A stretch of DNA of 64,000 nucleotides from Anaerobacillus isosaccharinicus (GTDB lineage: Bacteria; Bacillota; Bacilli; Bacillales; Anaerobacillaceae). Positions 34,490 to 43,714 of the stretch are shown in pieces. The DNA is taken from positions 920,164 through 984,163 of the forward strand of contig NZ_CP063356.1 of assembly GCF_001866075.3 (NCBI RefSeq), given 5' to 3'. The notes under the pieces were generated by a model. The model saw nothing but the letters and a program-made list of their open reading frames with translations. It was not told the DNA's origin and did not search any database. Numbering within the stretch: the stretch's first letter is position 1; the number at the start of each line of letters is the position of its first letter. The position numbers and the translations under genes were made by a program.

Positions 34490-36919
34490 TTGGAAACTAC
34501 AGTTGTTGCTCACAAACAGCCCTTACTAAAAAGAAAATGGGTAAAAATATCAGTTTGGATATTATGCAGCTTATTATTTTTTCTTACACTTGCCGTTGGT
34601 TTAGGCTATTGGTTTGTAAAAAGGAGTCACCCTGGATTAACTGGAACGGTCATTGCTCAGCCGCTTAACAGTGAAGTAACGGTTATCCGTGATGAGCGGG
34701 GTGTTGCCCAAATTAAAGCAGTGTCGTTAGAAGACTTATTTTTTGTGCAAGGATATGTAACTGCTCAAGACCGTTTATACCAAATGGATATGACGAGAAG
34801 GCTAGCAAGCGGACGTCTATCAGAGGTGGTTGGGAAACAAGCACTTGAAACAGACCGATTTTTCCGTACATATGGTATGCACCGAACGACTGACAGACTA
34901 GTTTCGATGTTTAATGAAGAAACAACTAGGATCGTAGACGCTTATGTAAGCGGTGTTAACCAGTACATTGAAGAGGCTTTCTCTAGTGGTAAGTATCCGA
35001 TTGAATTTCGCATTTTAGGTTATGAGCCAAATCCCTGGACAAAGGAGGATACGGCTCTAGTTGTAAAATATATGGGCTATACGCTCTCAGGAAATTTCCG
35101 AGCAGAACTAGAGCACTATCGAATGATCAAAAAATTAGGCCACATTGATGCTCCAAGGTTATTTCCGGAGTACCATATTGATGATGCGTTCCCGACCATT
35201 TACACTGTCTCGGAAGCATCACCTTTTTCACTAACGGAATTAGAAAATTTAACTACATTTGCACCAGATGAATTTAACGGCAGTAACAACTGGGTCATTG
35301 GCGGCGACTATACTGAATCTGGTTTTCCGTTTGTTGCTGATGATCCACACTTAGGTTTTGCTATTCCAAGTGTTTGGTACCAAACGCACCTGCAGTTAGA
35401 TGGTGATTTTCATTCTGTAGGGGTTACCGTTCCTGGTGTTCCAGGGGTTGTACTTGGCCATAATGAACATATGGCTTGGGGTGTAACCGCCTTATCTGTT
35501 GATCAAGAAGATTTGTTTTTAGAAAAAGCACATCCGCAAAATCCGCAGTTGTATTTATTTGATGACATCTGGGAAGAAGCAACAATAATTGAAGAAGTTA
35601 TTGAAATTAAGGATGAAGAGCCTTTTATTGAGCGTGTTGAGGTGACAAGAAACGGGCCAATTATTAATAAAGTAGTCACAAACGGACCATACCAGGCGAT
35701 CTCACTTCGCTGGACAGGGTACGAAGCGGGCGAAGAACTAAATGGAATTATGCGACTTAACCGAGCGACGAATGTCCATGAATTTACAGAAGGACTAAAT
35801 GGCTTTGTTACACCTGCCTTAAGCTGGGTGTACGCAGATCGCGATGGAAATATTGGCTTTCGCGGTCAAGCATTAATGCCAATACGTAATAATTCTAATG
35901 GCATGTTGCCTGTTCCTGGCTGGGACCCGGATTACCAGTGGCAAGGCTTTATTCCAAATGAAGAGCTTCCACAAATTATTAATCCCGAACGGGGCTATAT
36001 CATGACCGCTAACAATAAACCTGTAGATGATGAGTACCCATATGAAATTGGTCGTAGCTTTTACCCTTACCGTGCTGAAAGATTAACAGAATTGATTGAA
36101 GATACGATTGCTTCTGATGAGCTTTTTACGATTGAAAAGATGAAAGAAATGCAAACTGATGTCTTAAATGTTCAAGCGCGTTCTTTGCTTCCCATTTTGC
36201 TCGATGCTGTCTCTCGTTCAGAAATAATTACTCCACTATCTGGATTAGAAAAAGATGTTTATGATATGCTCCGAGATTGGGATTATCAAGAAAAAGTAGA
36301 TTCTGGTGGAGCACTTGCATGGAACCATTGGTACAACTTACTTGGACCAGCGCTTTTTGATGATTTACTAGGGTTTTCTTATAATCACAATCTAGTAATT
36401 TATCAAGTGCTGCAAGAAGCTCATCAACACCCGGATCATCAACTATTTGGTTCGCTTAGGGACGGCTTACAGCTTTCACTAGATGAGTTAGCAAGAGAAA
36501 CCTTTGCAGCAGCTATAGATGGAATCGTAGATATTCAAGGGAAGAACACGTCAAAATGGGCTTGGGGCAAATGGCATACCTTGACGATCGATCACCCATT
36601 AGGCGCAGTCAAACCACTTCACTTATTATTTAATGTTGGAAAGTGGGAAATTGGCGGAAGTGGCGCAACACCAAATGCTAATGCTTATAACCGTCATTCA
36701 GGAAAAGTAACAGGCGGCGCTGGCTGGCGCTTTGTCGCTGATTTAGCTTCTGTTAATTCGATGTATGATATTGTCATGCCAGGCCAATCAGGCCAAGTTT
36801 TTTCACCCCACTACTCCGATCAAGTTGATACATGGGCAGAAGGGAATTTGTATCCTATGGTTTATCATAAAGACGGGTTGAAAAAAAAGAAGCTAGTGAG
36901 GTTTGTGCCTGGAGAGTAA
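34490..36919 (+). CDS. Penicillin acylase family Ntn-hydrolase, membrane-anchored
   Basis: The start is TTG 34490 behind GGAGGTG, giving 809 residues. A membrane segment at about 20-43 should anchor the protein outside the cell. The catalytic N-terminal Ser after self-cleavage is expected at Ser265 in NGSNNWVIGG. DDPHLGF and NVSHNEHMAW-like GHNEHMAWGVT are family motifs. Members hydrolyse amides such as beta-lactam side chains or acyl-homoserine lactones. The true substrate is unknown. The gene stands alone between terminators. Confidence 0.9.
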   Translation: METTVVAHKQPLLKRKWVKISVWILCSLLFFLTLAVGLGYWFVKRSHPGLTGTVIAQPLNSEVTVIRDERGVAQIKAVSLEDLFFVQGYVTAQDRLYQMDMTRRLASGRLSEVVGKQALETDRFFRTYGMHRTTDRLVSMFNEETTRIVDAYVSGVNQYIEEAFSSGKYPIEFRILGYEPNPWTKEDTALVVKYMGYTLSGNFRAELEHYRMIKKLGHIDAPRLFPEYHIDDAFPTIYTVSEASPFSLTELENLTTFAPDEFNGSNNWVIGGDYTESGFPFVADDPHLGFAIPSVWYQTHLQLDGDFHSVGVTVPGVPGVVLGHNEHMAWGVTALSVDQEDLFLEKAHPQNPQLYLFDDIWEEATIIEEVIEIKDEEPFIERVEVTRNGPIINKVVTNGPYQAISLRWTGYEAGEELNGIMRLNRATNVHEFTEGLNGFVTPALSWVYADRDGNIGFRGQALMPIRNNSNGMLPVPGWDPDYQWQGFIPNEELPQIINPERGYIMTANNKPVDDEYPYEIGRSFYPYRAERLTELIEDTIASDELFTIEKMKEMQTDVLNVQARSLLPILLDAVSRSEIITPLSGLEKDVYDMLRDWDYQEKVDSGGALAWNHWYNLLGPALFDDLLGFSYNHNLVIYQVLQEAHQHPDHQLFGSLRDGLQLSLDELARETFAAAIDGIVDIQGKNTSKWAWGKWHTLTIDHPLGAVKPLHLLFNVGKWEIGGSGATPNANAYNRHSGKVTGGAGWRFVADLASVNSMYDIVMPGQSGQVFSPHYSDQVDTWAEGNLYPMVYHKDGLKKKKLVRFVPGE

Positions 36920-36978
36920 CGTTTTACTGTAAGGAGCGGTTCACTACGGGTTGATCAATCCAATACTGTTATGTGAAG

Positions 36979-37009
36979 TGACCATCTTTTTTAAAGGTGG
37001 TCATTTTTG
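36979..37009 (+). terminator. Terminator after the acylase gene
   Basis: TGACCATC and GGTGGTCA form a stem around a T- and A-rich loop, followed by T5. Confidence 0.7.
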
Positions 37010-37065
37010 TGTTTTAGAGGCATTTCCCCCTATTATGCAAAATTAAATAAGTTTTGAACAAATGA

Positions 37066-37263
37066 ATGGATGGAAATGATCGCATAAGCGGAATTTGTAT
37101 GAATTTTATTCTTATGAAACATGGATATCCCCCTGCCATTATTAGAAAAAAGGAACGTATTGATAACTTAAAAGCTTTAATTGATGCAGACAATGGAAAT
37201 GGCATACCATTTCTCGCATTGATTACAAAGGACGTAGAAAATTCCCTTAAGACAATGATTTAA
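37066..37263 (+). pseudogene. C-terminal fragment of a Fic-domain protein
   Basis: A 65-codon frame reads MDGNDRISGICMNFILMKHG and continues YPPAIIRKKER. It aligns with the end of the Fic motif HPFxDGNGRxxR and its following LLMNLILMKHGYPP helix. The catalytic His is absent, Gly-Arg is changed, and a stop codon precedes the fragment. It is a decayed remnant of an AMP-transferase gene. Confidence 0.75.
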
Positions 37264-37380
37264 AAAATAAAGTAAGTTCTACAAAAGGATATCTAGTTAT
37301 CAGATAATTTGATATAATAAAATGGAATATATAACCTTTGTTTTCTTTGGTGCTATTCAATTTTTTGTAAGGTGGTGAGG

Positions 37381-38184
37381 ATGTTGATGAATGGAGTTTT
37401 TGCAAGTAATCTAGGTAACTACTCAAATCATATGAAGTTTGTTAAGTATAGTACTGCTCTGCAAATTAATAGTGCTAAAGATGATCCAGCAGGACTAGCT
37501 ATTTCTGAAAAAATGCGGGGTCAATTTCGTGGCGATGATATAGCTGTTCGAAACATGCGTGATAGCCAGTCACTAGGCCGAACTGCTGAAGGTGCCCTTA
37601 GTCAATCTCACTCCGTATTACAAAGAATGCGAGAGTTATCGATCCAAGCAAACAACGGACTTCTCACTGAAAGCGATCGCTCTCACCTGCAAAGGGAATT
37701 TGATGGGCTTCGTGATACGATAAATGCCATTGGGCGTGATACCCAGTTTAATACAAAGCCTTTGCGTGATGGGAGTTTTGTTGATCAGAAAACCACTACT
37801 AGTGGCAACGGGGCTTCTTTCGGTTTAAGTATAGACTCGGCGTTTGCTTCACAACTAGGTAATGCTCAAACAGGTTGGACAATATCCGATGTAGATTTAC
37901 GGTCTAATACGTCTCAAGCGCTTTCAATTATTGACGGAGCAATCAATCAAATCTCGCATTCTCGTGGAAAGTTAGGCGCGACAGATAACCGTTTTGAAAA
38001 AGCTACTAATGTCACAGAAACACAAAGTTTGAACATTCGAGCTGCTGAGTCGAGAGTTCGTGACGCTGATGTCGCTAAAAATGCCATGGAGTTACAAAAA
38101 ATTCAAATCATGCAGCAAGCCTATTTTTCAACGCAACGAATGGGGATCGGGATGATGGGCACGAATGTTAATTTGTTGATGTAG
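37381..38184 (+). CDS. Orphan short flagellin-like protein
   Basis: The preferred start is ATG 37381 behind AAGGTGGTGAGG, giving 267 residues. The core is flagellin D1: INSAKDDPAGLAISEKMRGQ and a C-terminal RAAESRVRDADVAKNAMELQ. The extreme N-terminus (MLMNGVFASNLGNYSNHM) does not match the usual INHN-type D0 segment, and the variable central domain is nearly absent. No flagellar genes or sigma-D promoter are seen nearby. It may be a minor flagellin, as B. subtilis YvzB is thought to be, or a relic. Confidence 0.85.
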   Translation: MLMNGVFASNLGNYSNHMKFVKYSTALQINSAKDDPAGLAISEKMRGQFRGDDIAVRNMRDSQSLGRTAEGALSQSHSVLQRMRELSIQANNGLLTESDRSHLQREFDGLRDTINAIGRDTQFNTKPLRDGSFVDQKTTTSGNGASFGLSIDSAFASQLGNAQTGWTISDVDLRSNTSQALSIIDGAINQISHSRGKLGATDNRFEKATNVTETQSLNIRAAESRVRDADVAKNAMELQKIQIMQQAYFSTQRMGIGMMGTNVNLLM

Positions 38185-38201
38185 GTCATAAAATAATAGA
38201 A

Positions 38202-38241
38202 GCCACATTGTTTTTCTTAGATGAAATCAGTGTGGTTTTTT
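38202..38241 (+). terminator. Terminator after the flagellin-like gene
   Basis: CCACATTG and CAGTGTGG pair with one mismatch around an 18-base loop, followed by T6. Confidence 0.65.
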
Positions 38242-38266
38242 GTTTGGTTTGTTTTTTGGAAGGTTG

Positions 38267-38447
38267 GAGGACAGCAGATCCGTTATATTAAGTAACATTG
38301 TCATTTTTGGGAACGAAAAGGACACCAGAGCCGCTATAGGTCTAAAAAAAGCAACAACATGCCATTTTTAGTCGATTAGCGGATCTGTTGTCCTCCACAC
38401 TTATCAAATTTGCAATTTCAGCTAAAATAACGGAACACCTGTCCTAC
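38267..38447. repeat. Family D cluster, second copy
   Basis: Units are GGACAGCAGATCCGTTA (38270), GGACACCAGAGCCGCTA (38321), and in reverse sense TTAGCGGATCTGTTGTCC (38376) and TAACGGAACACCTGTCC (38428). Spacing is about 50-57 bp, the same layout as 27308-27491. Confidence 0.75.
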
Positions 38448-38481
38448 TTCCCAATCATGAAGCAAGAGCTCACTAACCTTT

Positions 38482-38565
38482 GTCCACCTGAGATGGAATT
38501 TTGATCTAAAATGTCCACGAAGGGTGTCTGACACCTAAAAGATCCGGGGTGTCTGACACCCGAAA
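38482..38565. repeat. Family C repeat with doubled GTGTCTGACAC palindrome
   Basis: GTCCACCTGAGATGGAATTT, then TGTCCACGAAG, then two copies of GGGTGTCTGACACC about 27 bp apart. It ends beside the acetyltransferase stop codon. Confidence 0.75.
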
Positions 38566-38567
38566 AT

Positions 38568-39056
38568 TCAGTTTCCTTCTTTGATGATCTGCATTGGGTT
38601 GCCGCCAACAAAGGCGCCGGCTGGGACATCTTTATGAACAAGGGAGCCTGCTGCAACAATAGCTCGATCACCGATAATCACGCCGGGTAAAATCGTCGTA
38701 TTAGCGCCGATCATCACTTCGTCTCCGATCACCACATCCCCGAGGCGATACTCACCAACTAAATATTCATGAGCTAGAATGGTTGTATTGTAGCCAATCA
38801 CGGTGTTTCTACCGATACTGATTTTTTCAGGAAACATGATATCCATCATCACCATTAACGCTACCGCCGTTTGATCGCCAACCTTCATTCGTAAAAACGT
38901 GCGATATAACCAATTTTTAAACGGAACATGTGGCGTATAACGGGCGATTTGGATCACGATAAAGTTTTTCATTACTTTAAAAAAAGATACTGTCTTATAA
39001 ATCTGCCAGAGAGAGTTAGCACCTTCAACTGGGTAGCGAGTCGTTCTTCTAGCCAA
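38568..39056 (-). CDS. Hexapeptide-repeat acyltransferase (YvoF-like)
   Basis: A 162-residue left-handed beta-helix protein with hexapeptide repeats such as [18 protein letters not shown] and [18 protein letters not shown]. The end [20 protein letters not shown] is typical of maltose/galactoside O-acetyltransferases. The acceptor is unknown. The start overlaps ppaX by 8 bp, so it is in the hprK-lgt-yvoD-ppaX operon. Confidence 0.9.
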   Translation of the reverse strand: MARRTTRYPVEGANSLWQIYKTVSFFKVMKNFIVIQIARYTPHVPFKNWLYRTFLRMKVGDQTAVALMVMMDIMFPEKISIGRNTVIGYNTTILAHEYLVGEYRLGDVVIGDEVMIGANTTILPGVIIGDRAIVAAGSLVHKDVPAGAFVGGNPMQIIKEGN

Positions 39057-39699
39057 GGGAATCTTCTCCTAAATAAGTCAGTAGGTCTGACATTGTTTCA
39101 AGCATTACATCAGGCTCATACGACTCTAGGAATTCTCTTCCTTTAATTGTCCATGCTACTGCTGCTGTTTTCGTACCCGTATTTTTCCCACCTAAAACGT
39201 CATATTGGCTGTCACCAACCATAATCGCTCGCTCCGGTGAAGAATTTAATTGGCCCAGTGCCATTAATAATGGCTCAGGATTTGGTTTTACATTTTCGAC
39301 GTCATCAATACCGACGAGGACAGGGAAGTACTGCTCAAGGCCTGTTAATTTCAATCCCATTCGTGCTGTTTCTGAACGCTTTGTTGTTACAACGGCTAGC
39401 TTGTACCCTTTTTCATGAAGAGCTTTGACCGTTTCTTTCACCGTTTCATACTCTTCTACTAATTCATCATGCTTTTCATGATTAAACGTGCGGTACATAT
39501 GAGTCATTTCTTCGACCTTATCAGGAATTAAACGGCTGAAACTATCATGTAGTGATGGACCGATAAATTCGATAACTCTTTCACGCGTGTACTCATTCGG
39601 AAAATAATGATCTAACGTATGCAAAAAAGAGGCGATAATTAGCTCATTTGTATTAATTAACGTACCATCTAAATCAAATAACACTGTATCTATCTTCAT
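39049..39699 (-). CDS. ppaX: Pyrophosphatase PpaX (HAD superfamily)
   Basis: A 216-residue HAD hydrolase with motif [10 protein letters not shown] (Asp9, Asp11), motif II VVTTKRS and motif [14 protein letters not shown]. In the hprK operon PpaX removes pyrophosphate released when HprK dephosphorylates P-Ser-HPr. Confidence 0.94.
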   Translation of the reverse strand: MKIDTVLFDLDGTLINTNELIIASFLHTLDHYFPNEYTRERVIEFIGPSLHDSFSRLIPDKVEEMTHMYRTFNHEKHDELVEEYETVKETVKALHEKGYKLAVVTTKRSETARMGLKLTGLEQYFPVLVGIDDVENVKPNPEPLLMALGQLNSSPERAIMVGDSQYDVLGGKNTGTKTAAVAWTIKGREFLESYEPDVMLETMSDLLTYLGEDSLG

Positions 39700-39718
39700 G
39701 GAAAAACTCCTTTTTTTT

Positions 39719-39801
39719 AATGTAGAATTACGTGTGTTTGTCTTCGCAGTAATTCAAAAGCATTTTGCATTCTACATTTTACATTTTGTATTCTACATTT
39801 T
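39719..39801. repeat. Family A heptad palindrome overlapping the yvoD-like 3' end
   Basis: The left arm AATGTAGAATTACG is short. The centre has TGTCTTCGCAG. The right arm TTGCATTCTACATTTTAC continues to 39801 and so encodes the last residues of the upstream protein. Confidence 0.8.
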
Positions 39802-40738
39802 CTTTTCCTTCTTCAACTTTCTCCTTCTTCTCCAACCTATTCCAGACAAATGCGACGAGAATGGTTAGGACGATGGCAGTTACGAGGCGGATGAGAAATA
39901 GCGGCCAAATCGGAATGCCTAACGGGATAAAGAGGAGCGTATCCTCTATGACAGCATGGCATGCCACAAGAAAAATAAACGCTAAGTATAAGTCCTTCTT
40001 TTTGACCCCATCTTCTTTAACTGCTTGCATCATCACGCCTGCACCATAAGCAAGCCCAAACACAAGCCCTGCTGCTAATGTCGTTGACGTATTCTCTTTC
40101 ATACCTAGCATTTTTGTAAATGGTGACATCGCTTTTGAAAACCAGCTAAGCCAGTTTAAATCTTTCATAATTTGGATCCCGACCATAATTGGAATGACAA
40201 TGAGCGCTAACTGAAAAACTCCTAATGTTGCACTTTCCAATCCTTGATAGATGATCGCGCCCCAGCCTGAGACGTCTGTTGTTTGTCCTGAAGAAACTAA
40301 GCCGTATTGGGCTTTTTCACTGCCACCGTCCCAGAAAAAATTGATGGCTGCCGCTGAAAAAAGAGCTAGACCAATTCTGACTCCTAAAACGACCGACATA
40401 CGAATCCCAACTTTCGTAGCCACTGCTGATTCAACTAATAAATTATGAGAAAACGAAAGCATCACTGCAAGGATAAAAACTTCTTTTACGGATAAATCTA
40501 GCGTTAAAATCGCACCAATCGCCGCATATAAATTTAAAACGTTCCCTAAAACTAATGGAATGGCAGCCTCTCCTGACAAACCAATTAAGTTCATGACTGG
40601 TGAGAGAATTTGAGCAAGCCAGTTTAATAACGGTGTATAACCAATAATCGTTACTAAAAGGGTAATCGGAAAAATGATCTTTCCTAACGTCCAAGTTGTC
40701 TGTAATCCTACTAGTAATCCCCTTTTTAAACTACCCAA
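39779..40738 (-). CDS. Nucleoside-recognition (Gate) domain membrane protein, YvoD-like
   Basis: A 319-residue protein with about eight membrane segments and two Gate-type halves. The C-terminus NVEYKM plus stop is encoded by the right arm of a family A repeat. The function is unknown. It lies between lgt and ppaX as yvoD does in B. subtilis. Confidence 0.85.
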   Translation of the reverse strand: MGSLKRGLLVGLQTTWTLGKIIFPITLLVTIIGYTPLLNWLAQILSPVMNLIGLSGEAAIPLVLGNVLNLYAAIGAILTLDLSVKEVFILAVMLSFSHNLLVESAVATKVGIRMSVVLGVRIGLALFSAAAINFFWDGGSEKAQYGLVSSGQTTDVSGWGAIIYQGLESATLGVFQLALIVIPIMVGIQIMKDLNWLSWFSKAMSPFTKMLGMKENTSTTLAAGLVFGLAYGAGVMMQAVKEDGVKKKDLYLAFIFLVACHAVIEDTLLFIPLGIPIWPLFLIRLVTAIVLTILVAFVWNRLEKKEKVEEGKENVEYKM

Positions 40739-40757
40739 AACCTCTCACTCCCTATTT

Positions 40758-41621
40758 CTATTTCTTTTTCTTTTTGTTTGGTTTCTTTTTTATTTCTTTT
40801 TTCTCTGGTTCGTCATCTAAATAGCGCTCGTCTGCTAGCCCCATTTTATTACGGTAAACAAGTAAAATCACAGCACCAATAATTGACACAAGTGAAACTA
40901 CTTGCGCTGTTCTTAATAAATCAAACATCATTAAGCTATCTGTACGTAACCCTTCGATAAAAAAACGACCTACTGAGTACCAAATAACATACCCTAAGAA
41001 AAGCTGACCGCGGCGTAAATTAACACGACGGAGATAAATTAAAATCGCGACCCCTAGTAAACTCCAAAGAGACTCATATAAAAATGTTGGATGATAATGC
41101 TGACCATTAATGTACATTTGGTCAATGATAAATTGTGGTATTTGCAGATTGTGCAAAAATTGAGGATCTACTGGACCACCGTGAGCCTCCTGATTCATGA
41201 AGTTCCCCCAGCGTCCAATTGCTTGACCTAGTAAAATACTTGGCGCTGCAATGTCTGCTAGTTTCCAAAACGAAACACCACGTTTTTTCGCAAAGTAATA
41301 CCCAAAAACGATGGCACCGATTAAACCACCGTGAATTGCCAATCCACCTTCCCAAATCGCAAGGATTTTTCCAGGATGTTGAATGTAATATTCCCATTTA
41401 AAAAGAACGTAATATAATCTTGACGTAAGAATGGCAATTGGTATTGCAAAAAGTAATAAATCCGCTAGCATATCTTTAGGCAAACCACGCTTAACCGCCT
41501 CGCGATTAGCAATTAGATAGCCTAAAAACGCCCCGAAACCAATGATTAGCCCATACCAATAAACTGTTAAAAACCCAAGATCAATCGCTACAGGGTTTAT
41601 AGGCTGAATTTGAAAAATCAT
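40758..41621 (-). CDS. lgt: Prolipoprotein diacylglyceryl transferase
   Basis: A 287-residue seven-span membrane enzyme with the signature [17 protein letters not shown] and a Lys-rich C-terminal tail. It attaches diacylglycerol to the lipobox Cys of prolipoproteins, such as the three cytochromes at 59826-61182. It is downstream of hprK as in B. subtilis. Confidence 0.97.
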   Translation of the reverse strand: MIFQIQPINPVAIDLGFLTVYWYGLIIGFGAFLGYLIANREAVKRGLPKDMLADLLLFAIPIAILTSRLYYVLFKWEYYIQHPGKILAIWEGGLAIHGGLIGAIVFGYYFAKKRGVSFWKLADIAAPSILLGQAIGRWGNFMNQEAHGGPVDPQFLHNLQIPQFIIDQMYINGQHYHPTFLYESLWSLLGVAILIYLRRVNLRRGQLFLGYVIWYSVGRFFIEGLRTDSLMMFDLLRTAQVVSLVSIIGAVILLVYRNKMGLADERYLDDEPEKKEIKKKPNKKKKK

Positions 41622-41640
41622 GTAAGCACCCCTTTTTTTA

Positions 41641-41731
41641 AAATTATGAATTATGAATTATGAATTATGAATTGCCTTGAGGGTTCTGCTTCGCTAACAA
41701 CAAACATTCATAATTGACAATTCATAATTGA
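41641..41731. repeat. Family A heptad palindrome, AATTATG type (lgt/hprK)
   Basis: Four consecutive AATTATG units followed by AATTGCC, a centre TTCTGCTTCGCTA, then CATTCATAATTGACAATT. Confidence 0.88.
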
Positions 41732-41737
41732 TTTTTT

Positions 41738-42673
41738 TTAAAATTCCTCTCGATCACCATCTGTGATTACGTTTGTAAGTCTTTGGTTGAATTCCTCTGC
41801 AGCATTGATGCCCATTCTTTTGAGGCGAAAGTTCATCGCTGCCACTTCAATAATTACTGCTAAGTTTCTTCCTGGACGAACCGGAACCGTAATTTTTGGC
41901 AAGTCAGTATTAAAAATTCTTATTGTCTCTTCATCTAGGCCAAGGCGGTCATACGCTTTTGTTTGATCCCAAATTTCGAGATGGACGACCATTGCAATTG
42001 GCGTAAATAACCGAACAGCACCCGCGCCAAATAAAGTCATCACATTAATAATTCCTAGCCCACGAATTTCTAGCAAATGGCGAATGATGTCTGGTGATCG
42101 TCCAACTAACATCCCATCATGCTCTTGGCGTATTTCAACCGAGTCATCAGCGACAAGACGATGACCTCTTCGCACAAGATCTAGTGCTGTCTCACTTTTT
42201 CCAACACCACTCGATCCAGTGATCATGACACCAATTCCATAGATATCGATTAAGACACCATGAACCGCGGTCATTGGTGCTAGCTGACTTTCTAAGTAGT
42301 TTGTTAACGTACTACTAAGTCGTGTTGTTGTTAAATTAGAGCTCATCACAGGAACGCCCACTTTTGCCGAAGCTTCAAGTAATTGTAGTGGGATTTCCAT
42401 TTCCCTAGAGATAATAATTGCCGGCGTATCATATGTACAAAGTCGTTCCATGCGGTCAACCTTTTCGGTATCGGAAAGCTGTTCAAAAAACGTCAGCTCC
42501 GTTTTTCCTAATAATTGAACACGCTGTGCAGGGTAATAGTTGAAATAACCTGCCATTTCCATTCCCGGACGAGAAATATCACTTGTCGTAATTGGGCGAT
42601 AAATCCCTTCTTCGCCACTAATTAATTTCAGATTGAACTTTTCCATTAAATCATGTGCTGTAACTTTTGGCAT
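41738..42673 (-). CDS. hprK: HPr kinase/phosphorylase
   Basis: The start is ATG 42673 ([13 protein letters not shown]) behind GGAGG, giving 311 residues. The P-loop is GSSGVGKS (153-160). The HprK signature [16 protein letters not shown] is present. It phosphorylates Ser46 of HPr and Crh when fructose-1,6-bisphosphate is high, and reverses this with phosphate. It starts the hprK-lgt-yvoD-ppaX-yvoF operon. Confidence 0.97.
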   Translation of the reverse strand: MPKVTAHDLMEKFNLKLISGEEGIYRPITTSDISRPGMEMAGYFNYYPAQRVQLLGKTELTFFEQLSDTEKVDRMERLCTYDTPAIIISREMEIPLQLLEASAKVGVPVMSSNLTTTRLSSTLTNYLESQLAPMTAVHGVLIDIYGIGVMITGSSGVGKSETALDLVRRGHRLVADDSVEIRQEHDGMLVGRSPDIIRHLLEIRGLGIINVMTLFGAGAVRLFTPIAMVVHLEIWDQTKAYDRLGLDEETIRIFNTDLPKITVPVRPGRNLAVIIEVAAMNFRLKRMGINAAEEFNQRLTNVITDGDREEF

Positions 42674-42874
42674 GAAAACGTCCTCCATTCTTTCATTTAG
42701 AAAAAAACATAGTTTTACCCCATATAAACAAGATCACGTATCTATTATAAATTGTATCAGCTTTTTTCCATACGGTTATTTTCACTTCTAAATGGTGACT
42801 TATACATTTTAACATAATTAACGTAAAATCAAGTAGGTTTAGACTGAAGGTCTATTTGCTGAAAAAAATGGTTT

Positions 42875-42970
42875 GGCTTATAAATGCGATAGTTTGGCTA
42901 ATAAGTGAAGCAATTTGGCTAATAAACATTCAATTTCCGCTAATAAACTAGCAGTTTTGGCTAATAAAAT
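42875..42970. repeat. Family B array, second copy
   Basis: GGCTTATAAA followed by four GGCTAATAA units at 20-22 bp spacing. The spacers differ from those at 8871-8963. The third-to-fourth junction reads CCGCTAATAA instead of TGGCTAATAA. Confidence 0.8.
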
Positions 42971-43049
42971 GTTTAATCGTTGATTTTCGACGTTGTGAAT
43001 CCGCCGATAGGTGATTTTTTTGATAGAAAATAAGCTCACTCTAATAAAA

Positions 43050-43080
43050 AAACGCCAGATCGACGACGGATCTGGCGTTT
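43050..43080 (-). terminator. Terminator of the yvlB-pspC-yvlD operon
   Basis: AAACGCCAGATC and GATCTGGCGTTT form a perfect 12-bp stem with a T-run on the minus strand, 3 bp past the yvlD stop. Confidence 0.9.
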
Positions 43081-43083
43081 AGA

Positions 43084-43440
43084 CTATTTTTTTTGCATTG
43101 GTTTGACGACAAAGGTATTGATGAGCATATTTAGGATACTAATGATGATTGCTGCGAAAACAGCCATACCAAACCCGGAAATTTGAAACGCATCCCCCAT
43201 TAAGCTTGCAGTAATCATCAGCGTAATCGCGTTAATGACAAATAAGAAAAAGCCAAACGTTATTACGGTAACAGGTAATGTTAAGATCACGAGGATTGGT
43301 TTTAAAATCACATTAATTATGGATAGCAAGACACTTGCAAGGATGGCTGCAGAGACACTTTCTAAATAAAATCCATCAAAATAACCGGCAACAACGACAA
43401 GGACGACACTATTGACAAGAAGATGAATAAGCCAGCGCAT
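43084..43440 (-). CDS. yvlD: Phage holin family 4-like membrane protein (YvlD)
   Basis: A 118-residue protein with four predicted membrane segments and the family sequence ILASVLLSIINVILKPILVI. It is last in an operon with a PspC-domain protein and a DUF4097 protein. In B. subtilis the homologous operon belongs to envelope-stress regulation. The molecular role is unknown. Confidence 0.88.
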   Translation of the reverse strand: MRWLIHLLVNSVVLVVVAGYFDGFYLESVSAAILASVLLSIINVILKPILVILTLPVTVITFGFFLFVINAITLMITASLMGDAFQISGFGMAVFAAIIISILNMLINTFVVKPMQKK

Positions 43441-43442
43441 CG

Positions 43443-43646
43443 TTACTGTACGTCCCCTTCGTTAGGGATGAGCAATGTCCCTATTAAATACGCAATCGGC
43501 ATAACGAAAAATGCCGTTGGAATAATTAGCACGACAAAAATAATCCTCACTACTGTTGGATCAATATCTAAATATTTGCCTAAGCCGCCGCAAACCCCTG
43601 TTAATTTCCGATCTTGCTCGGTTCGATATAACCTTTTCACTTTCAT
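43443..43646 (-). CDS. pspC: PspC domain protein
   Basis: A 67-residue PspC domain, opening KRLYRTEQDRKLTGVCGGLG and ending in a hydrophobic helix. This is the yvlC position. PspC proteins are membrane stress sensors or regulators. It starts 68 bp after the yvlB-like gene. Confidence 0.92.
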   Translation of the reverse strand: MKVKRLYRTEQDRKLTGVCGGLGKYLDIDPTVVRIIFVVLIIPTAFFVMPIAYLIGTLLIPNEGDVQ

Positions 43647-43714
43647 CTATCCCCTCTACTCAATATGGAAAAGTCGGGTAAGGCCACAAAGCACATTACC
43701 CGCGATTTCATATT

